A DNA stretch of 64,000 nucleotides from a bacterium (GCA_020627925.1 JAHDFY010000006.1:1-64000), one strand, 5' to 3'. Shown: positions 17,953-29,615, counted from the first letter of the stretch. A program made the numbers and translations. Notes: generated from the sequence alone by a model not told the origin.

Positions 17953-19449
17953 ATGACAAAAAATATACTTATTATCTGATGATGATTTGGTGGTCTTGCG
18001 TCTGCTATTTTGATGGCAAAAGATGGTCATAAGGTGACACTAATCGAAAAAAACGACCACGTAGGAGGAAGAGCAAGTTTGCTCAAAAAAGATGGTTTTG
18101 AACGAGATATGTGACCAAGTCGATATCTTATGCCAGACGTTTTTCAAAAATTCTTTGAATCGATAGGCGAAAACGTACAAGATCACCTTACTCTGACAAA
18201 ATTATCTCCTCAGTATAGAATTTATTTTGAAGAAGATACCGAACAAAAAGAACCTCACTACATCGAAATTACCGGTGACATAGCTAAGGACATGAAAACA
18301 TTAGAAGCCATTGAACCAGGAGTTAGTGATGCGTTTATGGATTATCTCAAAAAATCAGAGCTGCAGTACGATGTAGGTATGCAGTATGTTTACAAGAACT
18401 ATGATTCTATTTTTGATTTTTTTACTTTTGAGATCCTACAACAGTGACTCAAACTCAAAATTTTTTCTACCTTTTCTACTTATGTCAAAAAGTTTTTTGC
18501 AACAAGTAAAATGCACAAAATCGTGCAATACCCATTAGTTTTTTTGGGTACAGCGCCATATGATGCACCTGCTTTGTACAATATCATGAGTCATGTTGAT
18601 TTTAATCTATGATTGTTTTATCCGCAAGGAGGGATTTATGAAATTGTGAGAGTACTCAAAAAAATAGGAAAAAAACATGGAGTAACCTATCTAACCAATA
18701 CAGAAGCACAACAACTAAACATCGATCCCCAAACAAAAAAAATTACCACAGTCCAAACGTCACAGGGGTCTTTTACTCCCGATCTTGTCATCTGTAATGC
18801 AGATATGGCCTGGGCGGAGACGACGCTTCTCGCACCAGAATATCAAACCTATCCTGCAACATACTGGCACAAAAAAACCTTTGCTCCGAGCGCGTTTCTT
18901 GTTTATTTGTGAGTAAACAAAAAGCTGCCCATTCTTCACCATACCTTGATTTTTTCTGAAGATCGAAAGAAGAATTTTGGCGCCATTTTTGATACAAAAG
19001 AATTACCAGAAAATCCATCGCTCTATATATGCACACCTTCAAAAACTGATCCTACTGTAGCGCCCGAGGGGAGGGAAAATCTGTTTGTTCTCGTACCGAT
19101 TCCCAATGGTATAACCGTTGATAAAGAAACCGAGGATCGCTATGAAAAAATGATTTTTGACTACATTGAACGTACGTGCCACATTTCTTTTCAAGAAAAT
19201 ATCGTGTCTAAGCATCGTTTTCACGTTGCGGATTTTCAAAGCAGATACAACGCACGAAATGGCACTGCACTTGGTCTCGCTCACAAACTGAGCCAAACAG
19301 CACTCCGAAGACCCAACAACATCAGCAAAAAAGTAAAAAATCTATTTTATGTAGGACATAACACAAACCCTGGTATCGGTATGCCAATGGTGATGGTAAG
19401 CGCAATGCTTGCTCACCAAAGAGTCACTAATTACCTAAAAAAACACTGA
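17953..19449 (+). CDS. crtI: Phytoene desaturase / carotenoid oxidoreductase (CrtI family)
   Basis: 498 aa. The N-terminal dinucleotide-binding loop IIGGGFGGL uses three consecutive TGA codons (17977-17985) for its first three Gly. KNDHVGGRASLLKKDGFERDMGPS and the C-terminal HNTNPGIGMPMVMVSAMLA are CrtI hallmarks. The enzyme binds FAD and removes hydrogens from phytoene-like polyenes. It follows the UbiA stop with no gap. No phytoene synthase is in the window, so substrate supply is unknown. Confidence 0.92.
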
Positions 19450-19523
19450 TAGTACTACAAAAACAATGGACTCTCAACAAAAGATGATTATTATAAGAGG
19501 GATTTAATCTTTGATAAAAAAAT

Positions 19524-19985
19524 ATGCTTAATAATGTAGCAATCACACAATCGTGCCTTATTTTCAATGAAGAATGACTGATTCTTGCGCTCAAAAGAGC
19601 CGATAATGTACAAGAAAGACCTGGTTTATGGGATATTCCGGGAAGGTTGCTTGATGCACAAACACTTGCCACATTGGAGTGAGATATTATCCATGCACAT
19701 CTACATCATATGATCAAAGAGCAAATAGGCGCTACGGTGGAAGATGACTCACCACTGCTAGTAAGCTCAAGCAATAATGATGGAACAACAACGATGCACA
19801 TGATGTATCTTGCTATGTATCACTGAGATAAAATTAAACTTTCTGAGGAACATGCAGCATATGAGCGACTTTCACCCCTTGATTTCCTTGAGCGTGATTC
19901 GGGATGGCTGGGATACGAAGTAGAAAAAGCAATCAGACAATTACAAGATGAGGATGAAGATCAAGAAGAGGAGGACGACGAGTAG
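19524..19985 (+). CDS. Degenerate Nudix-like protein, 153 aa
   Basis: The start resembles a Nudix domain (CLIFNEEGLILALKRADNVQERPGLWDIPGRLL). The box itself is lost: the expected Glu/Arg positions read HLHHMIKEQIG, so hydrolysis is unlikely. The C-terminus is a run of Asp/Glu (about 137-153). It may bind a nucleotide or act structurally. Three in-frame TGA codons. It follows crtI by 74 bases. Confidence 0.65.
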
Positions 19986-20026
19986 AAATAAAAAATCACA
20001 AATGTTTATATTATAGAACTTTTGTT

Positions 20027-20653
20027 ATGACAAAGCAGCAAATCCTCTACATTCATGGAGGAATGACTCATAAAAACAAAGAAAACTATATAAATTTTTT
20101 GAAAAACAGAAGAATTAAGCTAGAGAAGAAAAAGAAGCGACGTGATGAGTATTTGCCCAAAACATTATGAGATAATTTTCAAGTCATTGTTCCTCGTATA
20201 CCATGCCAAGATAATGCGCAATATGAAGAGTGGAAAATACATTGTGAAAAATATCTAGATTTGCTTGATGATAATCCAATTTTGATTTGATCTTCTTTGG
20301 GAGGTATTTTTCTTGCAAAATATCTTTCTGAAAATAAATTAGACAAAAAAATTCTTAAATCATATATTATCTGTCCACCATTTGATGATACCATAGAAGG
20401 TGAAGACCTTGTTGGAGGGTTCGAACTGGGAGACGATTTGAGCCTTCTTATGGAAAATTTTCCTCAAACAACTTTTATGTTCTCCGAAGATGATCCTGTG
20501 ATACCAATTGATCACGCAGATAAATACAAAAAAGCCTTACCTGATGCGGAGTATATTATCTATGAAAGTAAAAACGGACATTTTGCTATCGAAGAATTCC
20601 CTGAAATCATACAAATGATAAAAAAAGATGTCCATCACCAAAGCACTTCGTAG
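20027..20653 (+). CDS. Alpha/beta hydrolase (RBBP9/YdeN-like)
   Basis: 208 aa. It opens LYIHGGMT, the HGG oxyanion region. The nucleophile elbow GSSLGG has its first Gly from TGA at 20288-20290 and Ser90 as the likely nucleophile. SEDDPVIP (acid) and NGHFA (His) complete the triad near residues 165 and 193. A basic stretch (KNRRIKLEKKKKRRDEY) near 27-43 is an unusual insertion after the first strand. The TAG stop sits inside the terminator hairpin. Substrate not deducible. Confidence 0.85.
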
Positions 20654-20667
20654 AAGTGCTTTTTTTA
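20641..20667 (+). terminator. Terminator overlapping the hydrolase stop codon
   Basis: AGCACTTC pairs with GAAGTGCT around a tiny loop, then seven T residues. The TAG at 20651-20653 lies in the loop and 3' arm. Confidence 0.8.
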
Positions 20668-20747
20668 TGTATAGGAAATTTTAAATTTATAATATCATAC
20701 CACATCTACGCTTAGAATATATTTTTGTTTGTAATGTAGATAATATG

Positions 20748-20776
20748 TTGACATATGTTAGATTCTTGTGTATTAT
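20748..20776 (+). promoter_or_regulatory. Predicted sigma70-type promoter
   Basis: TTGACA (20748-20753), a 17-base spacer and TATTAT (20771-20776) lie 45 bases before the membrane protein gene. Confidence 0.65.
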
Positions 20777-20821
20777 TTTGCTGCTAACATCATTGCATAA
20801 AAACAGATTAAAAAACAAAAA

Positions 20822-21340
20822 ATGTTTCATTACAAACGACACCGTTTTGATTACACAAGACTTAGATTTAGTGAAAAAAGCATCAGAATAGCAACCGTTG
20901 CATTATGGGTTTGTCCCGCAATGTATGCGAGTAACCTATTTCTTCATTTCCTTTCACTAGGTAATGGTTGGAATTGGACTCCGTATCAGACTTTTTTTAT
21001 GATACCGTGTGTTTATCTTTTCTATCTATATGTAGCTGGTAAGTTGCATGACTGGTCTAGTTACCAGGACCCTGAGAAAAAAAAATTGTACAAAGCTGGC
21101 CGAATGCTAAAGGATTATGAACAAGCAATAAGAGAACGAAGATTTGCTATAACCGCTCCGATTGTATATATAGGGAGATTCCTATGTTTGTCTTTATATG
21201 TATATGCTGCTTGGCAATACATCGGTGAAGTAAATATAAACCTAATCATGCTACTTATGATATATGCTTTTATTACAGTTGTTATAGGAGTTTCTATTGT
21301 TGTTTTATTAGGGATTATTGATGCTATAAAATCAAAATAG
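20822..21340 (+). CDS. Hypothetical membrane protein, 172 aa
   Basis: Four hydrophobic segments (about 22-45, 55-72, 108-128, 133-165) and a charged loop of about 45 residues between helices 2 and 3. No TGA among its eight Gly codons. It has its own promoter and terminator. Family not recognised; it may be an import from a standard-code genome, though the Gly count is low. Confidence 0.75.
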   Translation: MFHYKRHRFDYTRLRFSEKSIRIATVALWVCPAMYASNLFLHFLSLGNGWNWTPYQTFFMIPCVYLFYLYVAGKLHDWSSYQDPEKKKLYKAGRMLKDYEQAIRERRFAITAPIVYIGRFLCLSLYVYAAWQYIGEVNINLIMLLMIYAFITVVIGVSIVVLLGIIDAIKSK

Positions 21341-21367
21341 AGTATAGTCCTTAATATTATTTTGAAT

Positions 21368-21398
21368 ATCCTGATGCGATGTGCATCAGGATGTTTTT
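21368..21398 (+). terminator. Rho-independent terminator
   Basis: ATCCTGATGC (21368-21377) pairs perfectly with GCATCAGGAT (21383-21392), followed by a short T-run. Confidence 0.8.
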
Positions 21399-21565
21399 AT
21401 AAAGAAAAAAATATTCTATTCTTGATTAAATATCTTTTTTACAAAAAATCTATTTGCAAAAATCCTCAAAACAAGTTCCCCATATTTAAAACAAAGAAGA
21501 ATATTGATTGATACGATGATACATAATGCTAATATGTATCATATAATTTTAATCAAAAAAGGAGG

Positions 21566-23302
21566 ATGAATTCAGAAAAATTAAAAAAATCACATGAAAA
21601 AGTATATAAAGAGTTTTTTGTAAAAAATTCATTAGTTTTTTCTCTTCCATTTGTTTTTAATTGGACGTCTGGTGGAGACTATTTTGAATCAAGCTCTATG
21701 AAACAAAAGGCCCCATTTCGTATGTATATTTGAATAAATTATCATGGAAAAGAAAAAGTAAATTTAGGAAAATTGATAAGTTATGATTTTGATTTGTCTC
21801 AGTTTAAATCATCAAAAATTAAGCAGTGAATTAAACGACATCAAAAAATAACTAATTTTTTTTATGAGCATGTAAAAGGTTTAGATAAAAATATCACAAT
21901 ATCAGTTTTGTCTGAGCTTGAAAGCCTTATATGACTCGATTTTGAAAGAATTTTAAGTTTGTTAGTAGCCACAGTTAAATCTAGATTTGAACAAGGTTCA
22001 TTTGATAAAAAAATTCTAAAAAATCAAAATGATAAAATACAAAGTTTGTGAGGAAGCTTAGTTGAAAAAATAATAGAGGACTCAAAAAAAATATCTTTTG
22101 AATTAAATAACAAACCATGTTCTTTAATAGAAATCACATCAATAGTAAACAGTAATTATCCGCTATTAACAATAAATACCGACAAAACAATAACAGTAAG
22201 GCAGCAATTTGAAAAAACGATTAGGGCTTCTGAAATATATGATGACATAAAAGAGGTTCCTTTTGCTTCGGTTGATTATATGCTAGTATATTCTTGATCA
22301 CCCCAAATAGATTGCGAAAAAAATAACTGAACAGAATATCTTATAAAGAAAGAAAAAACAGATAAGCTTTTTAAAGCTTTAGAGAAAAAAATAAAAATAA
22401 AAAAACAAGATTATGATTACGATAGAGATACATACATAAAAAAAGCTGAAAATTTTTCGGAAATAGTAAATAATAACGCAATATGTGCAGTAATTGAATT
22501 CTTTAGATTTCCTAATGATGAGGAAAATATCGCAAAAAACATAAGCATTTGTTGAAAATCTAGATTTGTTATGTACATTGCTTCAAATTTTTGAAGAAAA
22601 TTTACAACGGCAACAAATGTTTTTATTAGAAAATATTTTCAAGAATATGGAAATTTGTGAATAATTGGTCATACAAGAAATTGTGTTTGATGATGTTTTC
22701 TAGTTGTCGTTGAACTAAACAGATCAAGAAGTAACTTGAATGAGCGTCTTGAAAAAGTAAAAGAATTGTTCCCCTCAGCCTGCTGCCTATTCAGATCACG
22801 AGAGGATGAGTATGATGAGCGTGGCTTGGTGATAGAGCATGATATAGAAAATGGAATAATTTCTGATATGTTGGATCCTAATTTGCATATTTATTCTCGT
22901 CCGGATGGCTCGTATATTACTGGTTCATTTCATGGAATACTAGAAAATCCTGAGGTAGATGTTGCATTTGATATTGGGGATGGGAAAATCTACGTCAATG
23001 GTGAGAAAACAACGTCCAAAGAAATTCTCTCACAAACAGCCATCGTCGAGCTTATGGCATATATGATAGAAAATAAGAAACGAACAATCATGAATACGGA
23101 CTTGCCTAGATCAAGTTTTACCAGAAATAAAAACACCCTCAACGCCAAAATCATCAACCCACTCAAAAAACTCATCCGACAAAAATCGTGAAAAGAGCTG
23201 TATCTTTCTAGTAGCGGTTCTCTCACACAATTTGAAATAAGCTTGAGCCCAAGTGACGTATCTATTGGTATCATGAAAAGAGTAAGACCTCCAAAATACT
23301 AA
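21566..23302 (+). CDS. 578-aa protein, divergent GHMP-kinase-like body with winged-helix-like C-terminus
   Basis: The gene is preceded by one of the window's few clear Shine-Dalgarno sequences (GGAGG touching the ATG). The N-terminus SLPFVFNWTSGGDYF resembles the sugar-binding opening of heptose/galactokinase-type GHMP kinases. Around 105-130 lies a helix where the ATP loop would be, but the GLGSS core is missing. Around 370-390 the CVGGCFLVVVEL stretch resembles the GAGGGGF C-motif. Residues 480-578 look like a winged helix. It carries about fifteen in-frame TGA codons, including a TGA TGA pair. The kinase link is weak inference; if true, activity is probably lost and it may act as a sugar sensor. 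Confidence 0.6.
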
Positions 23303-23387
23303 AAAATAAAACTCATTACTGTTATTTGATGGGAATTATGTTTTTTTCATCTCTCTCTTTTTTTATTCTCAGTTAACAGTTGTCCTT

Positions 23388-24173
23388 ATGAAAAAACTAC
23401 ACATTACAATTTTTTACTCTCTTATCATTATTTTTTTTGTCTCGTATTTTTTTTATTATAAGAAACCTATCGATTATTCTTTATTCCATCATGTTTTTTC
23501 TTCTTGAGGTAAATGTGTGGCAGGTGATTTTATTATTCAGACAACGTCTTGAGCCATATCAAAAGAAAGTTTTCTTGGTACAGTAGATGAGAAAAGAGAA
23601 TCTGATTGGATAATTACTTCTTATTCATTAGATTCGTTTGCAATTGATACCTCTGTGTTACAAGTTTTTTGTGAAAATGATGGAACATATGTAGCCTGAT
23701 CTTGGTCCGATAATCTTTATCAAAACGGCTGATTTGCTTATCATAATAGATTTTTATTGAAACATTTTTTTACTCTTTTGTGAGAAAAAAAACGAGAAAA
23801 TGTTGTAGCTATAATGAAAAAATATAGTTGAGAAAATTATTTGTTACCATTATATATTCCTCTCAATATATTCTCTTTTTCAATAGCAGATGAATGAATT
23901 CATGGTATAGGTTTTGATTCTCATTGAATTGCCATCGTTTATTATCGTTTTTTTGAAAAAGATAATGAGTTAGTATTCAAATATACTCCATTGATGTTTC
24001 TGGGTGATAAGTCATTAGATTATGAAACTGAGCAATGGGACGATTGTTATGTTGATCCTTGATATGAACAAAAAGAAAAAAAATGTTACACGTTTTTTGA
24101 AAGCGAACGAGAAAAGTATCTACAAGAAAAAGTGTCATTTTTTGATCAGTACAACGATATTATTAAGAAATAA
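23388..24173 (+). CDS. Membrane-anchored hypothetical protein, 261 aa
   Basis: A short basic start and one hydrophobic helix (about 5-25, TIFYSLIIIFFVSYFFYYK) form an uncleaved anchor. The rest is soluble and rich in aromatic residues and Asp, with five Cys that could form disulfides outside the cell. About ten in-frame TGA codons fragment it under the standard code. Family not recognised. Confidence 0.7.
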
Positions 24174-24187
24174 ATTATTCAAATACT

Positions 24188-24220
24188 AAAAAATAGCGAC
24201 ATGTCTGTCGCTATTTTTTT
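24188..24220 (+). terminator. Rho-independent terminator
   Basis: AAATAGCGAC-ATGTCT-GTCGCTATTTTTTT follows the 261-aa gene by 15 bases. Confidence 0.85.
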
Positions 24221-24329
24221 GATAGTACTATTCCTACAATGTCAAGTTATATAACTACCAATAATTCTCTTATTTGTCAAAAGAAAGCAAGACTCATACA
24301 CTTATGATAGAGCAAATTTTACCCTTTGT

Positions 24330-24674
24330 ATGATAATGCGAGTTGATTTAGAGGAATTTCGTACATTAGATCCGGAGAATAAGTTGAAGACAGTAAGAGC
24401 CGCAGCTGATTCTATGAAGGAGACACAGTCAATGGCCGCCAATTATGCGACCTATTTATCGGCAAATAGAAGGTTTGACGATAATATGCTGTTTATTATG
24501 TACGAGTCAATGTATGCTTTTTATGCAAAAGCAGAGTGAGCATATGCAACACAAGTTGCCCAAAAAGCAGAAAAAGTGCAGGAGCATATCAAGCATATGC
24601 AAGCAATTGATGAAGCAGAACATCAGCAAGCAGACGAAGAACTCATGGCTGAACTTGAAGGTTTGGAGGAGTAA
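24330..24674 (+). CDS. Small coiled-coil protein, 114 aa
   Basis: A soluble, helical, acidic protein. Residues 68-112 (AYATQVAQKAEKVQEHIKHM..) have the heptad look of a coiled coil. One TGA (residue 70) joins the halves. ATGs at 24330 and 24336 are both possible starts. It is the first gene of a cluster with the two large orphan proteins downstream (53 bases to the next start) and may be their partner. Confidence 0.65.
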
Positions 24675-24727
24675 CGTCAACAATATTCATCATGTAATTT
24701 TTTTATTATTTTAGTGTAGATATACCT

Positions 24728-27355
24728 ATGGGAGTTGAGTCATGAAACTATAGAGAGTCAGCCGATTATTCCAATTTGGACGCAAAGGAGAGCAAAAAAG
24801 AAAAAGAGATCAGAGAGCTCATTGAGGATGCGGATTCACCAATTGCAAAACAAGAAGCAGCAAACAAAATGAATGATCATTTTAAGTTTGTCTCTATTGC
24901 TAATGACTTGAAAAATACGTTTCCGACACAGGCAACGATCACTCCACAAGATATCAAAAATTTCTTGGATACAAAACTACCAACACCAGAACAGCAAGAA
25001 GATTTTTGGCAAAATTTTGCTTTATGGCTCAAGACAGAAGAGGTTATTTTTGTAGGAACAGGAAGTCAATCCTATGATTGTCGTAATATTCCTATCGGAA
25101 ACCAACCAATGGCCGGAACACAAGCAGCAGGAGAGTTTATGTTGAGAGTGTTGGCTGGTGATACATCGTGAGTAGATGCAACGAATACGACAGAAATTTG
25201 GTTGCCACAGACTATTGCCAACTCCGCCGAGAATGTCTACAAAATGCAAGCGGTCAATGCAGGAGCAAAATTTAATGCCTCTATCGATGCGATCAATGAT
25301 ACCGACCGTGCGATCAAAAGAGCAACGGGAGAGCAAAACAGGGAGTTGCAAAACAAAAAATTAGAACAAGAGTCTGCAATGCAAAGAGAACTTGATGCCT
25401 TGTCTCACGCGATTGTAGGGATGTTGAAGTCAGACCCTAGAGGACAAAACAAGGAAACAAGACAAATACTCAAGGCATACAAAGATGCAAAAAAATCATA
25501 TGGCGTGTACCTTGAAGACCACGAGGTGGATACCTGATGGAATCAAATGAAGCAATACGACGATCGTATCAAAGAAACTAGCGCCAAGATATATACCATT
25601 CAAGTGCTCGCCCGAGAGGATCATATGGAAAATATGTATCTAGGGAGCTATGATCAAGCGATGCAAAATATTACTCAGACATGGGTACACAATGATTTTG
25701 TCCCGATGAAAGACCCGGTCAGGAGACAAGCAATGGAGCGTGCGATGGGGAAATGAATTCCTAAATTTATTGCACAAGTTCGTGACAAAGAGTGAATTGA
25801 CGGAATTCTGACCTTGCTGGATACTGTACAAGCAAAAATGGACCAAAACAATCGGCAGTCAACCAATCTGCAATGATTCTACAAGATATTCGCCACGGTG
25901 TTGCAACAATCGGTAGGAGCGGAGATGATCAATGGGGCGACTCCCCAGCAAGATATTCAGTTTTTTAAGCTGATCACTGGAAGAACTCTTGAGGATACAC
26001 CACAAGAAGAAGGAAAGCAATCAATTGCCAGGTGGCTCTATCACAATAATCCAATTACAACCTGAGCAAAAGCCGCTGCTGGATTGTTCTCATATAACTC
26101 GGCGAGGATTGATGACAATGTCAAAAATTTTGATTTGGCGGAAGTTGTTGGTTTCAAAATGATGGCTGATTCGTGACTCACTGAGTCTATCGCACAACAA
26201 AACAGAGAAGTGATGTGATTTCCTAATCAGCAAGAATTTGATGCGCAAATGAAGAAATTTGACGCATTCACCGTCAAGACTCCTGATTGACAGTCGTTGC
26301 AGTATGACGTTCGTCAGGCTCTCGGGTTAGATCCATCCATGAAGGTAGAAGAAATGACACTCAGTCAACTAAAAATATTCAATACGCTCCAAGAAACCGC
26401 TAATGATAGAGCGCTTGCTAATCTTTGGCCCAATGGAGAACAAGCAAATTTGGAAAAATTCTTCAAAGTCTTTGGAGAAGCCGCACAAAAAGTCGAAGAA
26501 GAAACAAATGCTTCTCTTGTTGTTGCTTTGGGAATTGCCAATGAAGGCAATTTATCAGCAAAACAAAAGGATGTATTCACCCTTATCAAGGACTACTATG
26601 GACAAGGCGGTCTCTTTGACATCTCTGATAGAAACTCAATGAAAGCCAAGCAATGGGCAAAAAAAATTGCTGTGATAGGCGCTACAGCTGCAGTGGCTGC
26701 AGCGACAGCATGATCATGACTACCATTTTTGTGAGCAGCAATAGTAACCGGAGCTTCATGAGCTGCTATTGATGTTGCCATCAATCAGAGAGGATTTGAT
26801 ACTCATTTTGAGTGAGTGAAGTTCTTTGGGTTTAATGCATTGCAATCGGTTATTCTAGGATGATTTGGTAAAATCCCTGCTATCAAAAATATTGGATTTG
26901 GTGTCGATGATGCAGCAGAAGCAAGCATCAAAGAAGTAGGATTGACCACATGGCTCAAGACAGTCGGGATCAATAGGGTAAAAGCAAAAGCAAACAAAAC
27001 ACTACAAGATACACTCAAAAAACCTATCAAGAACACCTTGGGTGAAGCAAGAGAAGCTCTTGTGTTTGATAAAGAGGTCGACATCAATCAAGTGATGGAC
27101 AACCTTTTCAATAAACTATGATCTAATGCAGGAATGGAACTTCTGACACAATTAGCTATTGATACTGATGATATGTCGGTGCTTGATTCGGTCGCTGACA
27201 AGCTGGAAACTGAGTCAAAGAACATTATTCCACAATATCAACAAGCCTTAGAAAAAGCACAATCACCACAAGAAAAACAAGCAATACAAACAATGTTAGA
27301 GCATCGACAGTTTGCTGGAGGAATCAAAGCACAATTGATCGAAGCAAGATGATAA
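24728..27355 (+). CDS. Large orphan protein with glycine/alanine-rich membrane-like segment, 875 aa
   Basis: I do not recognise any domain. Residues 1-640 are mostly helical, with a coiled-coil-prone stretch near 185-260. Around 650-720 lies a long Gly/Ala-rich hydrophobic region (VIGATAAVAAATAGSGLPFL, then AAIVTGASGAAIDVAI), like a membrane-inserting hairpin or glycine zipper. A helical tail follows. No signal peptide. Many in-frame TGA codons join at least six fragments; the frame ends Gly-TAA (TGA at 27350, TAA at 27353). It is cotranscribed-looking with the 741-aa protein (26-base gap). Confidence 0.75.
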
Positions 27356-27381
27356 AATACTGTTTTATATAGAATACTCTC

Positions 27382-29607
27382 ATGAGTAAACTAGAATCGT
27401 TGCATCATGTAGCAACCAATGAAAGTGATGAAACCAAATTGCTCAAAGAGCTTGATGAAAGGCATGAAAGAAGGATTGCATATCAAGAACTCATGACAAG
27501 TGGGGAGTTGACTTCATTGCAAGACACGATCAAAAAAGAGCTTATTGCGTGAACAAAAAAGTCGCTAGCAAATGCGATCAATAATGCTGCTATTCGTGCA
27601 AAAATGCTTTCCTTGACTTGGGAAGAAGCAAAGCAAAATACAGAAGCAAATGCAGAGGCCCAAGCGGCACTTGCATTGGTTTTTCTTTTGGCAAAATTGA
27701 ATGCAGAGGACGCAAATTATGATGGTTCTTTTGCTGATGCACATCTGTTATTGAGTAAAGCACAATCGTGGATTACCAATCAAAACTTTTTGAATGAGAT
27801 TGGTCAGGTAGCTGATGTTGCGGCATGAGGAGACGCTCCTACAACGAGAGGAGAAGGAAGACCAAAGCCAAAGAATACCCCAAACATTCCTACTCCAAAA
27901 AATGATGACAAAGAAAGAAGAAAAAACAACCTAGAAAAACAATTAAAAACATCCTTACAAGGAGTAACTTTCTTTGCGTCCAAAAATGATACCTCTATCT
28001 TGTATCTCAAAGATCACCAAACAGGAAAGAAACAACAAATGAAATATGATGCTGAAACTAATGTATACGAATACACAATGGGTGATGATTTTTACTTTAC
28101 TTTTGCCAAAAGCGGTGATGACGTATCACTTGTTGGATACTGCACAAAAGAGGGATGTTCACCACTGGATGATATAAAAGATCTTGCGGGACTCAAAAAA
28201 ATATACCAGGAACATCAAAAAAAACATCCTCCAACTCCCAACAAGCCCAAAAACAAACCAACACCATTATCGTACGAAAAAGAACTTGTTTTATGAAAAA
28301 ATCTTATTGAAATCAATAAAGGAACTGCAGTTCCTGACTGGTCAAAATACTGCAATGATCCCAATCAAACAACCGTTGCAATTGTCTCAACACACTGGTG
28401 TAGGGATTGTGGCCATTTTAAAAAAGAGATCCTGGCAAAAAAGCGACCAGCGAACACCAAATTTCTTTTTATTGATATGTCTTCGGACAATGGAAAGAAA
28501 CTAGATTATGCTACTGATATAAAGGCTGGAGCATATAAGAGTGGTTATGTAAAACGAAGACAAAACCATGGATTGAGCTGATGGCCCCACGTAATGACCT
28601 GGAAAGGAAACCATTATACATGATCGCTATGATATGATTATAATGCTCCAGTCAAAAATGAGCTGCGCACTCAAGTCAGTCCGTGATTTTCTATAAAAGA
28701 CAAAATGAAAAATATGAAGATGATCATTGATGACAACAATAGTTCAGATAACACAACGATCAAAAGCAATTTTGCGAATTATTTACAACGCTTTGAAGCA
28801 AGAAATCCTGGTCATACGATAAATAATTATGGTAAGGTAGTTGATAAAACAGCACCAAAAGATCCAGAAGCATTTGATGAAAGAACCGATATAAAATTAC
28901 CTTATGGACTTAAGTATTTGGATATAGAACAATGAGACCTAAAAGGATCATGGGGGTTAGAGATTCCATCAAATTCACAAGCTATCTTTCTTTCTAATTC
29001 ACAAAAACAATATACCGATGCAAACGGTAACTTAGACTTCACAAAAATTAAAACAAACATTGAAAAATCGACAGGAAAAAAGGTAATTCTACAAATGGCC
29101 GGTGGGATGACCTCCATAGTCAAAAAAAATGGCCTCAATGTCAAAGTTCCTAATGCAGGAACAAGAGTCAATGGAAAAGAAGTCGGAGATCCAAACAATA
29201 ACACTGGTTGGCTTTCATCGCTTGCTATTGATGCAAATGGAAAAATTAATTTAGTTCCTTCGAGTAGTAATTATCAAAATGGCTTTAAGACCATGGGAAT
29301 TGTTAAAAATGGAAAAGTTGCTAAAATGATAGCAAAAAGGGTAAAAGAGCGAAGGGTCTTAGCAAAAACAAAATCAGGAAAATTGCTGATGATTGATAGG
29401 CCACGAGGTAAAAAAGCCAATGAATTTGCCCAAGAATTAGTTGCAAAAGACCGAAATGGTGAAAAAATCGAAGATGCTATGATTATCGATTCTCAATGAA
29501 CTCCTTGGGAATATGTGCAAGTAGGATGATGAATCACCGTTCCATGAAATCCTTCCATCAAACAACACGCACAATGATTTAGTAATGTTATCGTCTTTGT
29601 ACAATAA
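27382..29607 (+). CDS. Large multidomain protein with thioredoxin-fold CRDC domain, 741 aa
   Basis: Residues 1-150 are helical and share the style of the preceding gene. A Pro/Lys-rich linker (about 150-175) and a small beta domain (175-275) follow. The next domain reads TTVAIVSTHWCRDCGHFKKEIL with WCRDC as a redox site, then LFIDMSSDNGKK and WPHVMTW, where the Pro fits the thioredoxin cis-Pro loop. The last 220 residues (LQMAGGMTSIVKKNG.., DAMIIDSQGTPWEYVQVGGG) resemble phosphodiester-glycosidase (NAGPA) domains; this second link is tentative. No signal peptide is seen. A terminator follows. Confidence 0.75.
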
Positions 29608-29615
29608 CAAACCAC

